In this document: in pieces, positions 16,001 through 21,640 of the stretch
How the letters are laid out: the number at the start of each line of letters is the position of its first letter
How positions within the stretch are numbered: the first letter of the stretch is position 1
DNA from: UM-FILTER-39-64 sp964367055
GTDB taxonomy: Bacteria > Patescibacteriota > Minisyncoccia > UBA6257 > UBA9933
DNA length: 38,580 nt
Assembly (NCBI GenBank): GCA_964367055.1
Contig: CAYIWD010000003.1
Coordinates: 1 to 38,580 of the forward strand
Reading direction: 5' to 3'
Made by a program: the position numbers and the translations under genes
The notes under the pieces: model-generated
The model's database searches: none
Seen by the model: the letters and a program-made list of their open reading frames with translations, nothing else
What the model was told of the DNA's origin: nothing

Positions 16001-16425
16001 TTCTCAAAATCAATCCAACGAGCAATTCTTTTTATGGTTTTTCCCCACTCGTCGGCGTATTCCAAAACTTTACTGTGGCAGGTTTCATTAAATTTTTTAA
16101 TGCCGATTTCTTCAATTTGCTTTTTACCGGAGATGCCTAGTTGCCGTTCCACAATTTCTTCAATCGGCAGTCCATGGCAGTCCCAGCCCCATCTGCGCCT
16201 GACAAAATATCCTTGCATTGTCTTATAACGCGGGATTAAATCTTTTATCGTAGAGGCCAAAATATGGCCGTAGTGCGGCAAGCCAGTGGCAAATGGCGGA
16301 CCATCATAAAAAACAAAATCACCCCTTGGGGATTCTTTTTTAAGTGTTTTTTCAAAAATCTTCTTTTCCTGCCAGAACCTCAAAATTTTTGGTTCAAATT
16401 CAGAGGGTTTGAGCGATTTGATCAT
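13027..16425 (-). CDS. ileS: Isoleucyl-tRNA synthetase with an inserted histidine-phosphatase domain
   Basis: Class I synthetase, 1132 aa. Its HIGH signature is HYGH (51-54) and KMSKS lies near 764; CHGLPIE and the CP1 editing region are present. Divergence from the usual bacterial sequence suggests the eukaryote-like IleRS2 type. Between the first zinc ligands (KCENGC) and the second (LKCPKCG), about residues 480-650 form a complete histidine-phosphatase domain. It has the catalytic RHAQARQN near 488, SDLLRTKHTAEII in the middle and ISHGDP near 629. The domain lies upstream of DLHRPYIDEV, a normal IleRS segment, so it is an insertion and not an assembly join. A short AAAATC-unit repeat (KIKNRISKIKN) lies near the C-terminus. 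Confidence 0.95.
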   Translation of the reverse strand: MIKSLKPSEFEPKILRFWQEKKIFEKTLKKESPRGDFVFYDGPPFATGLPHYGHILASTIKDLIPRYKTMQGYFVRRRWGWDCHGLPIEEIVERQLGISGKKQIEEIGIKKFNETCHSKVLEYADEWGKTIKRIARWIDFENSYKTMDRDYMESVWWAFKQIYEKGLVYEGRKVLLYCPRCETPVSNFEVAMDNSYKDVEEDTVTVKFRIKSKESEWQNTYFLAWTTTPWTLPGNAALAINKDLIYNIAELNGERFIVAEASPEGKKLNSIKKISGKDLIGLEYEPLFDVEAIKSDKTFKVYPADFVLTEEGTGIVHTAVVYGEEDYELGQKFGLPVVPLLDEKGKFNNEAPEFLRSIYFKDANKMVISDLEKRGLLFQKQKQTHSYPFCWRCANPLYYNAIPAWFINIQKIKSGLIKSNGKEINWYPEHLKHGRYEKSVESAPDWNISRNRYWGNPIPIWKCENGCPPIIIGSIKDLGLTSNTFYFSRHAQARQNVLGIESSYPEKEIYDLTEIGLEQTKKLIEQLKNKGGVDLIFASDLLRTKHTAEIIGKELNAPVAFDERLREYNLGELNGRPANDYDNAFMEDSAKWTKAPKGGETWTQIQNRMIDFVNETNHKYKNKKILIISHGDPLWLVQKYFGSEREYPNFAELFEISVGINDLHRPYIDEVILKCPKCGSKAKRIKEIFDSWTEAGSMPFAEYHYPFDNKEIFEKRLPAQFVAEYIAQTRAWFYVMHVISYILFAKAPFKNVATTGTILAEDDSKMSKSKNNFPDPSYVIEKYGADALRFYLMNSVVMQAENLNFNVKDLEVVYRKVITILLNVYNYFAIYADEAGWKFNGEKSDDKEISILDKWIISRTQELINLTTESLDNYNTVKTTRLIAEFIEDLSTWYLRRSRNRKDKAFFSTMYKTLIKTGQIIAPIMPYLAEFLYLNLNEKFGDGKHQESIHLTDWPEKNKKLIDKELIEEMIEIRRLASIALAKRAELGIRIRQPLASLKIKNRISKIKNNEELLKILADEINVREIIFDSEIKEEIELDTEITPELREQGILRDFIRLVQGLRQKAGYQPKDKIYLFIETADNLGKILNRHLDEFKKEVGAKNIEFQRTENFDVEDESQIDGQKIWAGIKKI
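13398..13433 (-). repeat. AAAATCAAAAAT-unit repeat read in frame in ileS
   Basis: Encodes KIKNRISKIKN near the C-terminal RNA-binding region. The same unit appears in the non-coding gap before 2327. Confidence 0.55.
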
Positions 16426-16434
16426 TTGATTCTT

Positions 16435-16463
16435 ATTTTATCAGGATAATAAATTAATTTCAA
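16435..16463 (-). promoter_or_regulatory. ileS promoter with very short leader
   Basis: Minus strand TTGAAA, a 17-nt spacer, then TAAAAT, which ends 9 nt before the ileS ATG. No Shine-Dalgarno site fits in the 2-3 nt leader. Confidence 0.6.
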
Positions 16464-16479
16464 TTTTTTAAAAAAATAA

Positions 16480-16504
16480 AAGGTTGGTTTTTTAAGCCAA
16501 CCTT
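16480..16504 (-). terminator. Rho-independent terminator after the 67-aa gene
   Basis: Minus strand: an 8-bp stem AAGGTTGG/CCAACCTT with a 9-nt loop, followed by TTATTTTTTT. It ends the unit downstream of argS and separates it from the ileS promoter. Confidence 0.85.
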
Positions 16505-16545
16505 AAAAGTCAAAGAATTTCAAAAAAACGAAAAGTGGGGGAGCA

Positions 16546-16749
16546 TTATGGGGCTGGCGGGAGGCGTCGACTCCCTTTTGGATGCTCTGGGGACATCAGT
16601 AACGCCCATGTTTCAGGCAAAAATTCTGTTTTTGCCCGGTACGATGCGAGACGCCCGCATCGCCGCGAACATCTCCGTCTGTCTACATTTGGCCCGCACT
16701 CTTGACACGGGCTCACCCTTGCCGAAAATTCATACTTAATGCAATTCAT
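16546..16749 (-). CDS. Small Cys-rich hypothetical protein, or a structured RNA
   Basis: A 67-codon frame with a strong Shine-Dalgarno site (GGAGG 8 nt before the ATG) and its own terminator. Five cysteines are arranged C3, CQEC (15-18) and CSRRC (27-31), which could bind a metal, followed by an Arg-rich stretch. The DNA is much richer in G and C than its neighbours. It also carries inverted repeats (GATGCG/CGCATC and GGCAAAAA/TTTTTGCC), and the opposite strand is also open. It could therefore be a small structured RNA. I do not recognise SRP, 6S or RNase P RNA signatures. The protein reading is favoured by the ribosome site. Recent acquisition is possible. Confidence 0.5.
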   Translation of the reverse strand: MNCIKYEFSARVSPCQECGPNVDRRRCSRRCGRLASYRAKTEFLPETWALLMSPEHPKGSRRLPPAP

Positions 16750-16795
16750 ACTCTTCCCTCCTCGTTTTAGATTTTAATGCTCTGTAATTATCTTA

Positions 16796-18529
16796 TCACA
16801 TTCTTTCCAAAACATCAATACCCAATAATTTTAACCCGTTCTTGATAATTAAACTCGCGGCTTCAATTAAAGCGAGCCGCGCTTGCCGCAAATTTTCCTG
16901 TGCTTTTAAAACTGGTGTTGTTTCGTAAAATAAATTCACTTTTTCAGCCAAGCGAAGAAGATAATCAGTCAAGCGATTGGGCTCGTATGATTTGGCTGAT
17001 TTTTCAACTACTTCTGGAAAATAAAGTAAGTGGGAAAGTACTGCTAATTCTTCTTTGGTATTTAAAAGCGAAGAATTAAATTTTTTAGCGCGATTTTTCC
17101 CAGCTTTTCTTAAAATGCTTTTTAGTCGGCTATAAGTATATTGAATATATGGCGCAGAAGCGCCTTTTAAATTCAGCATTTTATCCCAGTCAAAAATAAT
17201 GTCTGAAAGCCGATTTTGCGATAAATCAAAAAATTTCACGGCGCCGATGCCGACAACTTTAGCAATTTTTTGTTTTTCTTTTTTTGGCAAATCGGGGTTT
17301 AATTTTTCAACCAGTTTTAAACTGCGTCCAACCGCCTCTTTTAAAACGTTTTCTAATGGAATCAATTTACCCTCGCGAGTAGCGAATTTCTTGCCTTCTT
17401 GCCCCAAAATCATTCCAAATTTAACGTGTCCTAATTGCCCGGGCTTAGCAAAACCAAGCAGTTCAGCGCAACGAAAAACCTGCTGAAGATGAAATGTTTG
17501 CTGATTTGCCGCCACATACAGAATTTTATCCGCTTTCCATTTTTTGATTCGGTGGCGAATCGCCGCTAATTCGCGTGTGGTATAAATTGTGGCGCCGTCG
17601 GATTTTTGAATGATTTCCGGGGTGGCGCTTTCAGGAATTGGGATTATTACAGAGTCATCTTCGCCAATTTTGGCGATTTTTCGTTCAACTGCACTTTTTA
17701 CAAGCGTTTTCAATTCTGACTCGTAAAAACTCTCTGGAATTGTGTTTTCAATTTTAACGCCGAGAATTTTATAGACCCGTTCAAAATCTTTCATTGATTC
17801 TTTGGAAAACCATTTCCAGAGTTTTAAATTTTCTTTGTCGCCGTTCTCTAGTTTTTTGAATTCGTTTCTGCCATTGTCAAGAAGTTTGGGGTCGTTTTTA
17901 GCGGCCTCGGAAAATTTGACGTATAAATTTAATAATTCTGAAATCGGGTCTTTTTTTATTTTTTCAGGGTCTCCCCATCTTTTATAACCGGCAATAAGTA
18001 AACCAAATTGAGTGCCCCAGTCGCCGGGGAAAGAAAGCGAAATTACTTTGTAGCCATAAAATCGCAAAATATTAACTAATGTTTGGCCAATGATTGTAGC
18101 GCTTAAATGATGAATGCCTAGTGGCTTGGCGATATTAGGAGAGGAGTATTCTATAACAATAGTTTGTTTTTTATTTTCACCCTCACCGAATTTGTCTTTT
18201 TTATTTAAGATTTCTTTTAAATTTTCCGCTAAATATTCTTGGCTAATAAAAAAATTTATAAATCCCGGGGCCGCAACTTCAATTTTTTCAAAAAAATTTT
18301 TTGGCGCGATTTTATTCACGGAATCAACAACCCTTCGTGCTATATCCATCGATGTTAATTTATCCGCGTTAATCTGCGTGTTATCTGCGAAAATCCGCGT
18401 ATTGCGCAATTTTAGCGCAATGTTAGTGGAATAATGCCCGAATTTCTCGTTTTCCGGCACAAAAACTTCCACAGGGATTTTATCTCCGATGACTTTTTTA
18501 AGGTAATCCTCTATTTTTGATTTAATCAT
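16796..18529 (-). CDS. argS: Arginyl-tRNA synthetase
   Basis: Class I synthetase, 577 aa. It has an N-terminal Add-1 domain (1-115), then a catalytic core with SSPNIAKPLGIHHLSATIIG (about 129-148), SFPGDWGTQFGLLIAGY, VYVAANQQ-like LYVAANQQTFHLQQVF and KFATREGKLIPL in the KMSKS place. The C-terminal DALR anticodon domain ends GLKLLGIDVLERM. The HIGH signature reads GIHH (138-141), so its first His is replaced by Gly while the following His-His remains. A 13-residue repeat-derived insert (T44-D56) interrupts the Add-1 domain. It is followed at 46 nt by the small Cys-rich gene on the same strand. No Shine-Dalgarno site. Confidence 0.96.
   Translation of the reverse strand: MIKSKIEDYLKKVIGDKIPVEVFVPENEKFGHYSTNIALKLRNTRIFADNTQINADKLTSMDIARRVVDSVNKIAPKNFFEKIEVAAPGFINFFISQEYLAENLKEILNKKDKFGEGENKKQTIVIEYSSPNIAKPLGIHHLSATIIGQTLVNILRFYGYKVISLSFPGDWGTQFGLLIAGYKRWGDPEKIKKDPISELLNLYVKFSEAAKNDPKLLDNGRNEFKKLENGDKENLKLWKWFSKESMKDFERVYKILGVKIENTIPESFYESELKTLVKSAVERKIAKIGEDDSVIIPIPESATPEIIQKSDGATIYTTRELAAIRHRIKKWKADKILYVAANQQTFHLQQVFRCAELLGFAKPGQLGHVKFGMILGQEGKKFATREGKLIPLENVLKEAVGRSLKLVEKLNPDLPKKEKQKIAKVVGIGAVKFFDLSQNRLSDIIFDWDKMLNLKGASAPYIQYTYSRLKSILRKAGKNRAKKFNSSLLNTKEELAVLSHLLYFPEVVEKSAKSYEPNRLTDYLLRLAEKVNLFYETTPVLKAQENLRQARLALIEAASLIIKNGLKLLGIDVLERM
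18362..18400 (-). repeat. 39-bp repeat, 13 codons in argS
   Basis: Encodes TRIFADNTQINAD in the Add-1 domain. The units (ACGCGGATT, GCAGATTAAC) are related to the 39-bp repeat in the glycerate kinase gene at 12686-12724. It is the same length and also in frame. Confidence 0.82.
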
Positions 18530-18612
18530 TATATTTAGTTTAATTCATTTGCCTGGGAAATTAAAGATTTAATAAAAAAGAAGATAATGGCTATTGTATT
18601 AAAGTAAAAATA

Positions 18613-18645
18613 AAGGGCTAAAATACATTACTGCATTTAGCCCTT
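18613..18645 (-). terminator. Rho-independent terminator after the 165-aa gene
   Basis: Minus strand stem AAGGGCTAAAT / ATTTAGCCCTT around an 11-nt loop, then TATTTTTACTTT. It lies 26 nt after the stop of the 165-aa gene. Confidence 0.82.
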
Positions 18646-18670
18646 GAATGAATCCTGATGTGGCTGGAGT

Positions 18671-19168
18671 TCAAATTAAAATCTTATGGTTGCGTCCCTC
18701 TTTCTCTTGAATGTCTTCTATCACCTGTCTTAACTTAGTGAGGCGTTTTAGCTCGACGTGGGCTTCTTTGAGCTCATCTCTTACCTTTTTGAGCTCAATT
18801 TCTAATCTTTTTGCCCTGCCCCCATTAGCTTCAGCTTGGCGTTTAAATTGTCGTTCAAAACACCGTTTGACTTCCTGGAGATGGTGGTCGAGTTTTTCCA
18901 ATAGCGCTTTGTTTTTATCAGCCATAGATTCTTTAGTCTCCACCTTCGGCACCGAAAGCCGCTTCAGGTGCATATATACCGCATTCTTTGACCTTTCAAT
19001 TCCATCAACCTCCCTTAGCCGCTGAGATAATTCTTCCATCTCAGCTTTTTTAAATTGTCCTGTATTCCGTTTGCTTAAATAGTCAGAAAGAAATTCTTTC
19101 TCTTCCGGGGTTAGCCCTTTTCCCACTCTTTTTTTGGGCACCTCAACCTGTCCATTTTTTGTTTCCAT
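18671..19168 (-). CDS. Hypothetical coiled-coil protein with HTH-like N-terminus (165 aa)
   Basis: I do not recognise a named family. Residues 18-90 are helical and look like a small DNA-binding module. They contain LTPEEKEFLSDYLSKRNTG and, further on, a segment (ERSKNAVYMHLKRLSV) that resembles a recognition helix. Residues 92-165 form a long highly charged coiled coil (KRLEIELKKVRDELKEAHVELKRL). No membrane segment is seen. The gene is a complete unit: a consensus promoter (19213-19241), a leader of about 38 nt, a strong Shine-Dalgarno site (AAGGAGGG, 6 nt before the ATG) and a terminator. That contrasts with the leaderless genes around it. It is divergent from smpB. A regulatory role is a guess. 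Confidence 0.82.
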   Translation of the reverse strand: METKNGQVEVPKKRVGKGLTPEEKEFLSDYLSKRNTGQFKKAEMEELSQRLREVDGIERSKNAVYMHLKRLSVPKVETKESMADKNKALLEKLDHHLQEVKRCFERQFKRQAEANGGRAKRLEIELKKVRDELKEAHVELKRLTKLRQVIEDIQEKEGRNHKILI

Positions 19169-19212
19169 TTGGTTCCCTCCTTATGATTTTATTTAAATCT
19201 ATTTCTTTACTT

Positions 19213-19241
19213 ACAATATCACCTCAATAAACATTTGTCAA
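19213..19241 (-). promoter_or_regulatory. Consensus sigma-70 promoter of the 165-aa gene
   Basis: TTGACA, a 17-nt spacer, TATTGT on the minus strand. The -10 box ends 44 nt before the ATG, leaving room for the Shine-Dalgarno site at 19175-19182. Confidence 0.8.
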
Positions 19242-19242
19242 A

Positions 19243-19272
19243 TTGAAAATTAAAATGTATGATAAGTATTAA
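19243..19272 (+). promoter_or_regulatory. smpB promoter giving a leaderless mRNA
   Basis: TTGAAA, an 18-nt spacer, then TATTAA, which ends exactly 6 nt before the smpB ATG. No Shine-Dalgarno site. Confidence 0.55.
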
Positions 19273-19278
19273 GAAACT

Positions 19279-19725
19279 ATGAAAGATATTACTTTCAACC
19301 GTAGAGCTTTATATGATTATGAGATTTTAGAAATACTTGAGGCGGGTATTGAATTGAAAGGATTTGAAGTCAAATCCATTAAAACCGGCAGGATAAATCT
19401 GGCGGGTGCTTATGTTATTATCCGCGATAATCAGGCCTGGCTTTTAAATTCCGACATTCCCGCTTATCAGCCGAAAAATACGCCAGATGATTATAATTCC
19501 AAAAGAACCCGGAGGCTTTTGATTAAAAAATCGGAAATCAAAAACTTAATAGGCCGTGTTCAGGAAAAAGGCTTGACTTTGTTGCCTTTAAAAGTATATA
19601 CTAAGGGTAAGTCTGGTAGGATAAAGATAGAAATCGGCTTAGGAAAAAGCCGTAAAAAAGCCGACAAGAGAGAATTGATAAAAAAAAGGGAAGTTGAAAG
19701 GGAAATAAAAAGAATGGGAATGTAA
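19279..19725 (+). CDS. smpB: SsrA-binding protein SmpB
   Basis: Partner of tmRNA in ribosome rescue. The 148 aa cover the normal family length. NRRALYDYEILEILEAGIELKGFEVKSIKTGRINLAGAYV is the conserved OB-fold start, followed by PKNTPDDYNSKRTRRLLIKK and a basic C-terminal tail (GKSRKKADKRELIKKREVEREIKR) that enters the mRNA channel. The tmRNA gene starts inside its last codons, so the two share 11 bp and are probably transcribed together. The start is set by a promoter 6 nt upstream. Confidence 0.97.
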   Translation: MKDITFNRRALYDYEILEILEAGIELKGFEVKSIKTGRINLAGAYVIIRDNQAWLLNSDIPAYQPKNTPDDYNSKRTRRLLIKKSEIKNLIGRVQEKGLTLLPLKVYTKGKSGRIKIEIGLGKSRKKADKRELIKKREVEREIKRMGM

Positions 19726-20076
19726 TGTTTCGATGGCAGCACTTTTATAAAATTGCAAGTTGAGGACGATTCGTTACCTCATTAATCACCGAATCAAAAT
19801 CATAAGTGTCAACAAAAATTTGACTCCTGCTTTCGCTTTTGCCTAAGCGGCATCCCTTATTAATCGCTCAAGTTGATAAGAAGGGTGTTATACTTTGAGC
19901 TTACTCGTTGGGGTTTTACCAATTTTAACGAGGAAAATTTCAGGTAGAGAATTTGGAGGGTTTTGCTAAATTTTAACTTCTAAATTCTTCCGCCAGTTGG
20001 CGGATTCTAATTTAGCTAAACTTGTAGAGATTTTATAAATTTATTGTCAGACGCGGGTTCAACCCCGCCATTTCCA
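19715..20076 (+). ncRNA. ssrA: tmRNA (SsrA)
   Basis: The 5' end GGGAATG pairs with the 3' CATTTCC to form the acceptor stem. The 5' part reads TGTTTCGATGG, like the conserved tRNA-like start of tmRNA. The 3' end is GACGCGGGTTCAACCCCGC, the conserved T-arm, followed by discriminator A and CTA instead of CCA. The likely tag frame at 19808-19846 starts at GTC and reads VNKNLTPAFAFA then TAA; the hydrophobic end FAFA replaces the usual ALAA. The resume codon is inferred from alignment to the E. coli layout. The T-loop between GCGGG and CCCGC is 6 nt. A 16-bp palindrome lies in the pseudoknot part. It overlaps the smpB stop and leads straight into infC. Confidence 0.93.
19989..20004. repeat. 16-bp palindrome in tmRNA
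   Basis: TCCGCCAGTTGGCGGA, a 7-bp stem. A near-identical copy (TCCGCCGGCTGGCGGA) is read in frame in dprA at 28932-28947, and a degenerate one is near 10254 in ppsA. Confidence 0.65.
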
Positions 20077-20094
20077 CTAAAAAATTTAAATTAT

Positions 20095-20598
20095 ATTATT
20101 AATTACAAAATTAACAATCAGATAATATCTGTTGAGCTCAGAGTCGTTGACGAAACAGGCGAAAACCTGGGAATTATGCCGCGCGAGGCGGCATTAAAAT
20201 TGGCCGAAGATAAAGGATTGGACTTGATTGAAATTTCAGCAGTCGCTAAACCGCCAGTTGTAAAAATTATTAGTTTTGATAAGTTTCGCTATCAGCAAGA
20301 AAAAGAAGCCAAAAAGCAAAAAGCAACGCGAAAATTCAGCGAATTAAAACAAATCCAATTGAGCGCCAGAGCCGCCAAAAACGATTTAGAAATTAAGGTA
20401 AAAAAGCTTGAGGAATTTTTGGAAAAAGGTCATAAGGTTGAAATCTTTCTTCGGCTTAAGGGCAGAGAAAAATACAACAGAAATTGGGCTAGGTATAAAT
20501 TGGAAGAATTTTTGAAAATGATTAGCGTGGAATATAAAATTACTCTGGAGCCAAGATTTGGTGGACAGGGAATGGTGATGCAGGTGGTTAAGAAATAG
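20095..20598 (+). CDS. infC: Translation initiation factor IF-3, probable AUU start
   Basis: IF-3 binds the 30S subunit and checks start-codon pairing. Conserved blocks are present: YKINNQI then ELRVVDETGENLG (N-domain), DLIEISAVAKPPVVKI, the linker DKFRYQQEKEAKKQK, and KVEIFLRLKGREK to GGQGMVMQVV in the C-domain. No ATG, GTG or TTG lies near the natural N-terminus. The only TTG upstream (20044) lies inside the tmRNA T-arm region and would add a tRNA-like translated tail. ATT codons at 20095 and 20098 fit the family start, giving 166-167 aa. In E. coli infC also starts with AUU, which allows autoregulation. It heads the infC-rpmI-rplT operon. Confidence 0.92.
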   Translation: MINYKINNQIISVELRVVDETGENLGIMPREAALKLAEDKGLDLIEISAVAKPPVVKIISFDKFRYQQEKEAKKQKATRKFSELKQIQLSARAAKNDLEIKVKKLEEFLEKGHKVEIFLRLKGREKYNRNWARYKLEEFLKMISVEYKITLEPRFGGQGMVMQVVKK

Positions 20599-20601
20599 GC
20601 A

Positions 20602-20656
20602 GAGCGCAAAGCGCTTATCGCTAACCGATTTGCGCTTAGCGATTTGCGATTTGCTA
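20602..20656 (+). repeat. Degenerate GCGATTTGC-unit repeat between infC and rpmI
   Basis: It starts with a small palindrome AGCGCAAAGCGCT and continues with repeated units such as GATTTGCGCTTAGC and GATTTGCGATTTGC, filling the whole gap. In E. coli the infC-rpmI region takes part in L20-mediated control; whether this repeat does so is unknown. Confidence 0.55.
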
Positions 20657-20660
20657 ATTT

Positions 20661-20837
20661 ATGCGCAAAAGTATTTCTAAACGTTTCAAAATTACTAAAA
20701 CTGGAAAAATTTTAAGGCGGGCAATGGCGCAAAGCCATTTTTTGGCAAAAAAGAGAGGTATTCAGATTAAACGCAAAAAATTATTCCGAGGACTTGATTC
20801 CGGGAAACAAATTATTAATAAATATAAAGGATTATGA
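20661..20837 (+). CDS. rpmI: 50S ribosomal protein L35
   Basis: A 58-aa basic protein starting MRKSISKRFKITKTGKILRR, with SHFLAKKRG and LFRGLDSGKQ, the order expected for bL35 (KRFKxTxxGKxxR, AxxxHxxxxK). The family is normally 60-66 aa, so it is a short version. Its TGA stop overlaps the ATG of rplT by 4 bp (ATGA), which points to translational coupling. The TGA stop also shows that UGA is not recoded here. Confidence 0.93.
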   Translation: MRKSISKRFKITKTGKILRRAMAQSHFLAKKRGIQIKRKKLFRGLDSGKQIINKYKGL

Positions 20838-21181
20838 CTAGAGTTAAACGAGGAAAAATCGCTCACAAAAAAAGAGAAAGGCTATTGAAATATACCAAAG
20901 GTTTTAAGTGGGGAAGAAAGTCAAAAGAGAGAGCGGCCAAAGAAGCTTTGCTTCACGCATGGACTAATGCATTTCGCGGTCGCAAACAAAAAAAGCGTGA
21001 TTATCGTCGCTTGTGGGAAACGCAGATTAACGCCGGCGCGAGAGCGAACGGTTTAAATTACAGTAAACTTATTTCTGGTTTAAAAAAGCAAAATATTATT
21101 CTTGACAGAAAAATTTTGGCGGATTTAGCGGCAAGCGAGCCCGAAATTTTTAGCCTTATCGTGGATAAGGTTAAATCTTAA
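20834..21181 (+). CDS. rplT: 50S ribosomal protein L20
   Basis: 115 aa, the normal bL20 length. It starts MTRVKRGKIAHKKRERLLKYTKGFKWGR and continues with KEALLHAWTNAFRGRKQKKRDYRRLWETQINAGARANGLNYS. This protein assembles early on 23S rRNA and in several bacteria represses its own operon. It is the last gene of infC-rpmI-rplT. Confidence 0.97.
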   Translation: MTRVKRGKIAHKKRERLLKYTKGFKWGRKSKERAAKEALLHAWTNAFRGRKQKKRDYRRLWETQINAGARANGLNYSKLISGLKKQNIILDRKILADLAASEPEIFSLIVDKVKS

Positions 21182-21200
21182 AAAATCGATTAACGATTTT
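21182..21200. terminator. Weak hairpin between rplT and a convergent Nudix gene
   Basis: A 7-bp stem AAAATCG/CGATTTT, loop 5 nt, followed by GAATATTTTTT on the plus strand. It overlaps the end of the Nudix gene. Confidence 0.45.
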
Positions 21201-21639
21201 GAATATTTTTTCGGCGAAGGAATTCATATGCTTGTATCAAAACTCTTTGGCTATCTTTGTGTCTGCTTAAAATTTTTAACGCCTCGCGATAAGTGAACCA
21301 CGCGTATCCTTCGTGTTCAGAAGAAATTCGCACATCAATTTTTGCGGTTTCGGCCAAATAAAAAATCACGATTTTGAAAATTTTTACATTTTTATTTTCA
21401 AGCCGACGCCAAAAGACAAATTTTTCATACACCTTGAAATCTTTTTTGAATTTCAAATCAGATAGCCGAAGCCCAGTTTCTTCGTGAATCTCCCTAACAG
21501 CTGCTTGCCAGCTTTTTTCCTCGCTTTGAATTTTGCCTTTGGGAAAATTCCAATACCCGCGGCCGTGATAAAGAATTAGAAACCTTGGTCCTTCAATAGT
21601 TTTACGATAAATAATAATACCAGCGGAAATTTCTCGCAT
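21190..21639 (-). CDS. Nudix hydrolase (MutT/Ap4A hydrolase-like)
   Basis: A 149-aa Nudix protein with an intact box in WNFPKGKIQSEEKSW then AAVREIHEETGL (about residues 30-55). The start SAGIIIYRKTIEGPRFLIL and the box context (FPKGKI) resemble the diadenosine tetraphosphate hydrolase branch, so hydrolysis of a dinucleotide or nucleotide phosphate is likely, though the substrate is not proven. It lies 1 nt after the polX stop region on the same strand, so the two are probably co-transcribed. No Shine-Dalgarno site. Confidence 0.9.
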   Translation of the reverse strand: MREISAGIIIYRKTIEGPRFLILYHGRGYWNFPKGKIQSEEKSWQAAVREIHEETGLRLSDLKFKKDFKVYEKFVFWRRLENKNVKIFKIVIFYLAETAKIDVRISSEHEGYAWFTYREALKILSRHKDSQRVLIQAYEFLRRKNIQNR

Positions 21640-21640
21640 A

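Noticed and set aside
16548..16739. Plus-strand 63-codon frame opposite the Cys-rich gene
   Set aside because: No ribosome site or terminator on that strand; it is open because the segment is rich in G and C.
20044..20094. TTG start for infC
   Set aside because: It is inside the tmRNA 3' domain; the first 17 residues are translated T-arm and acceptor sequence not found in IF-3.
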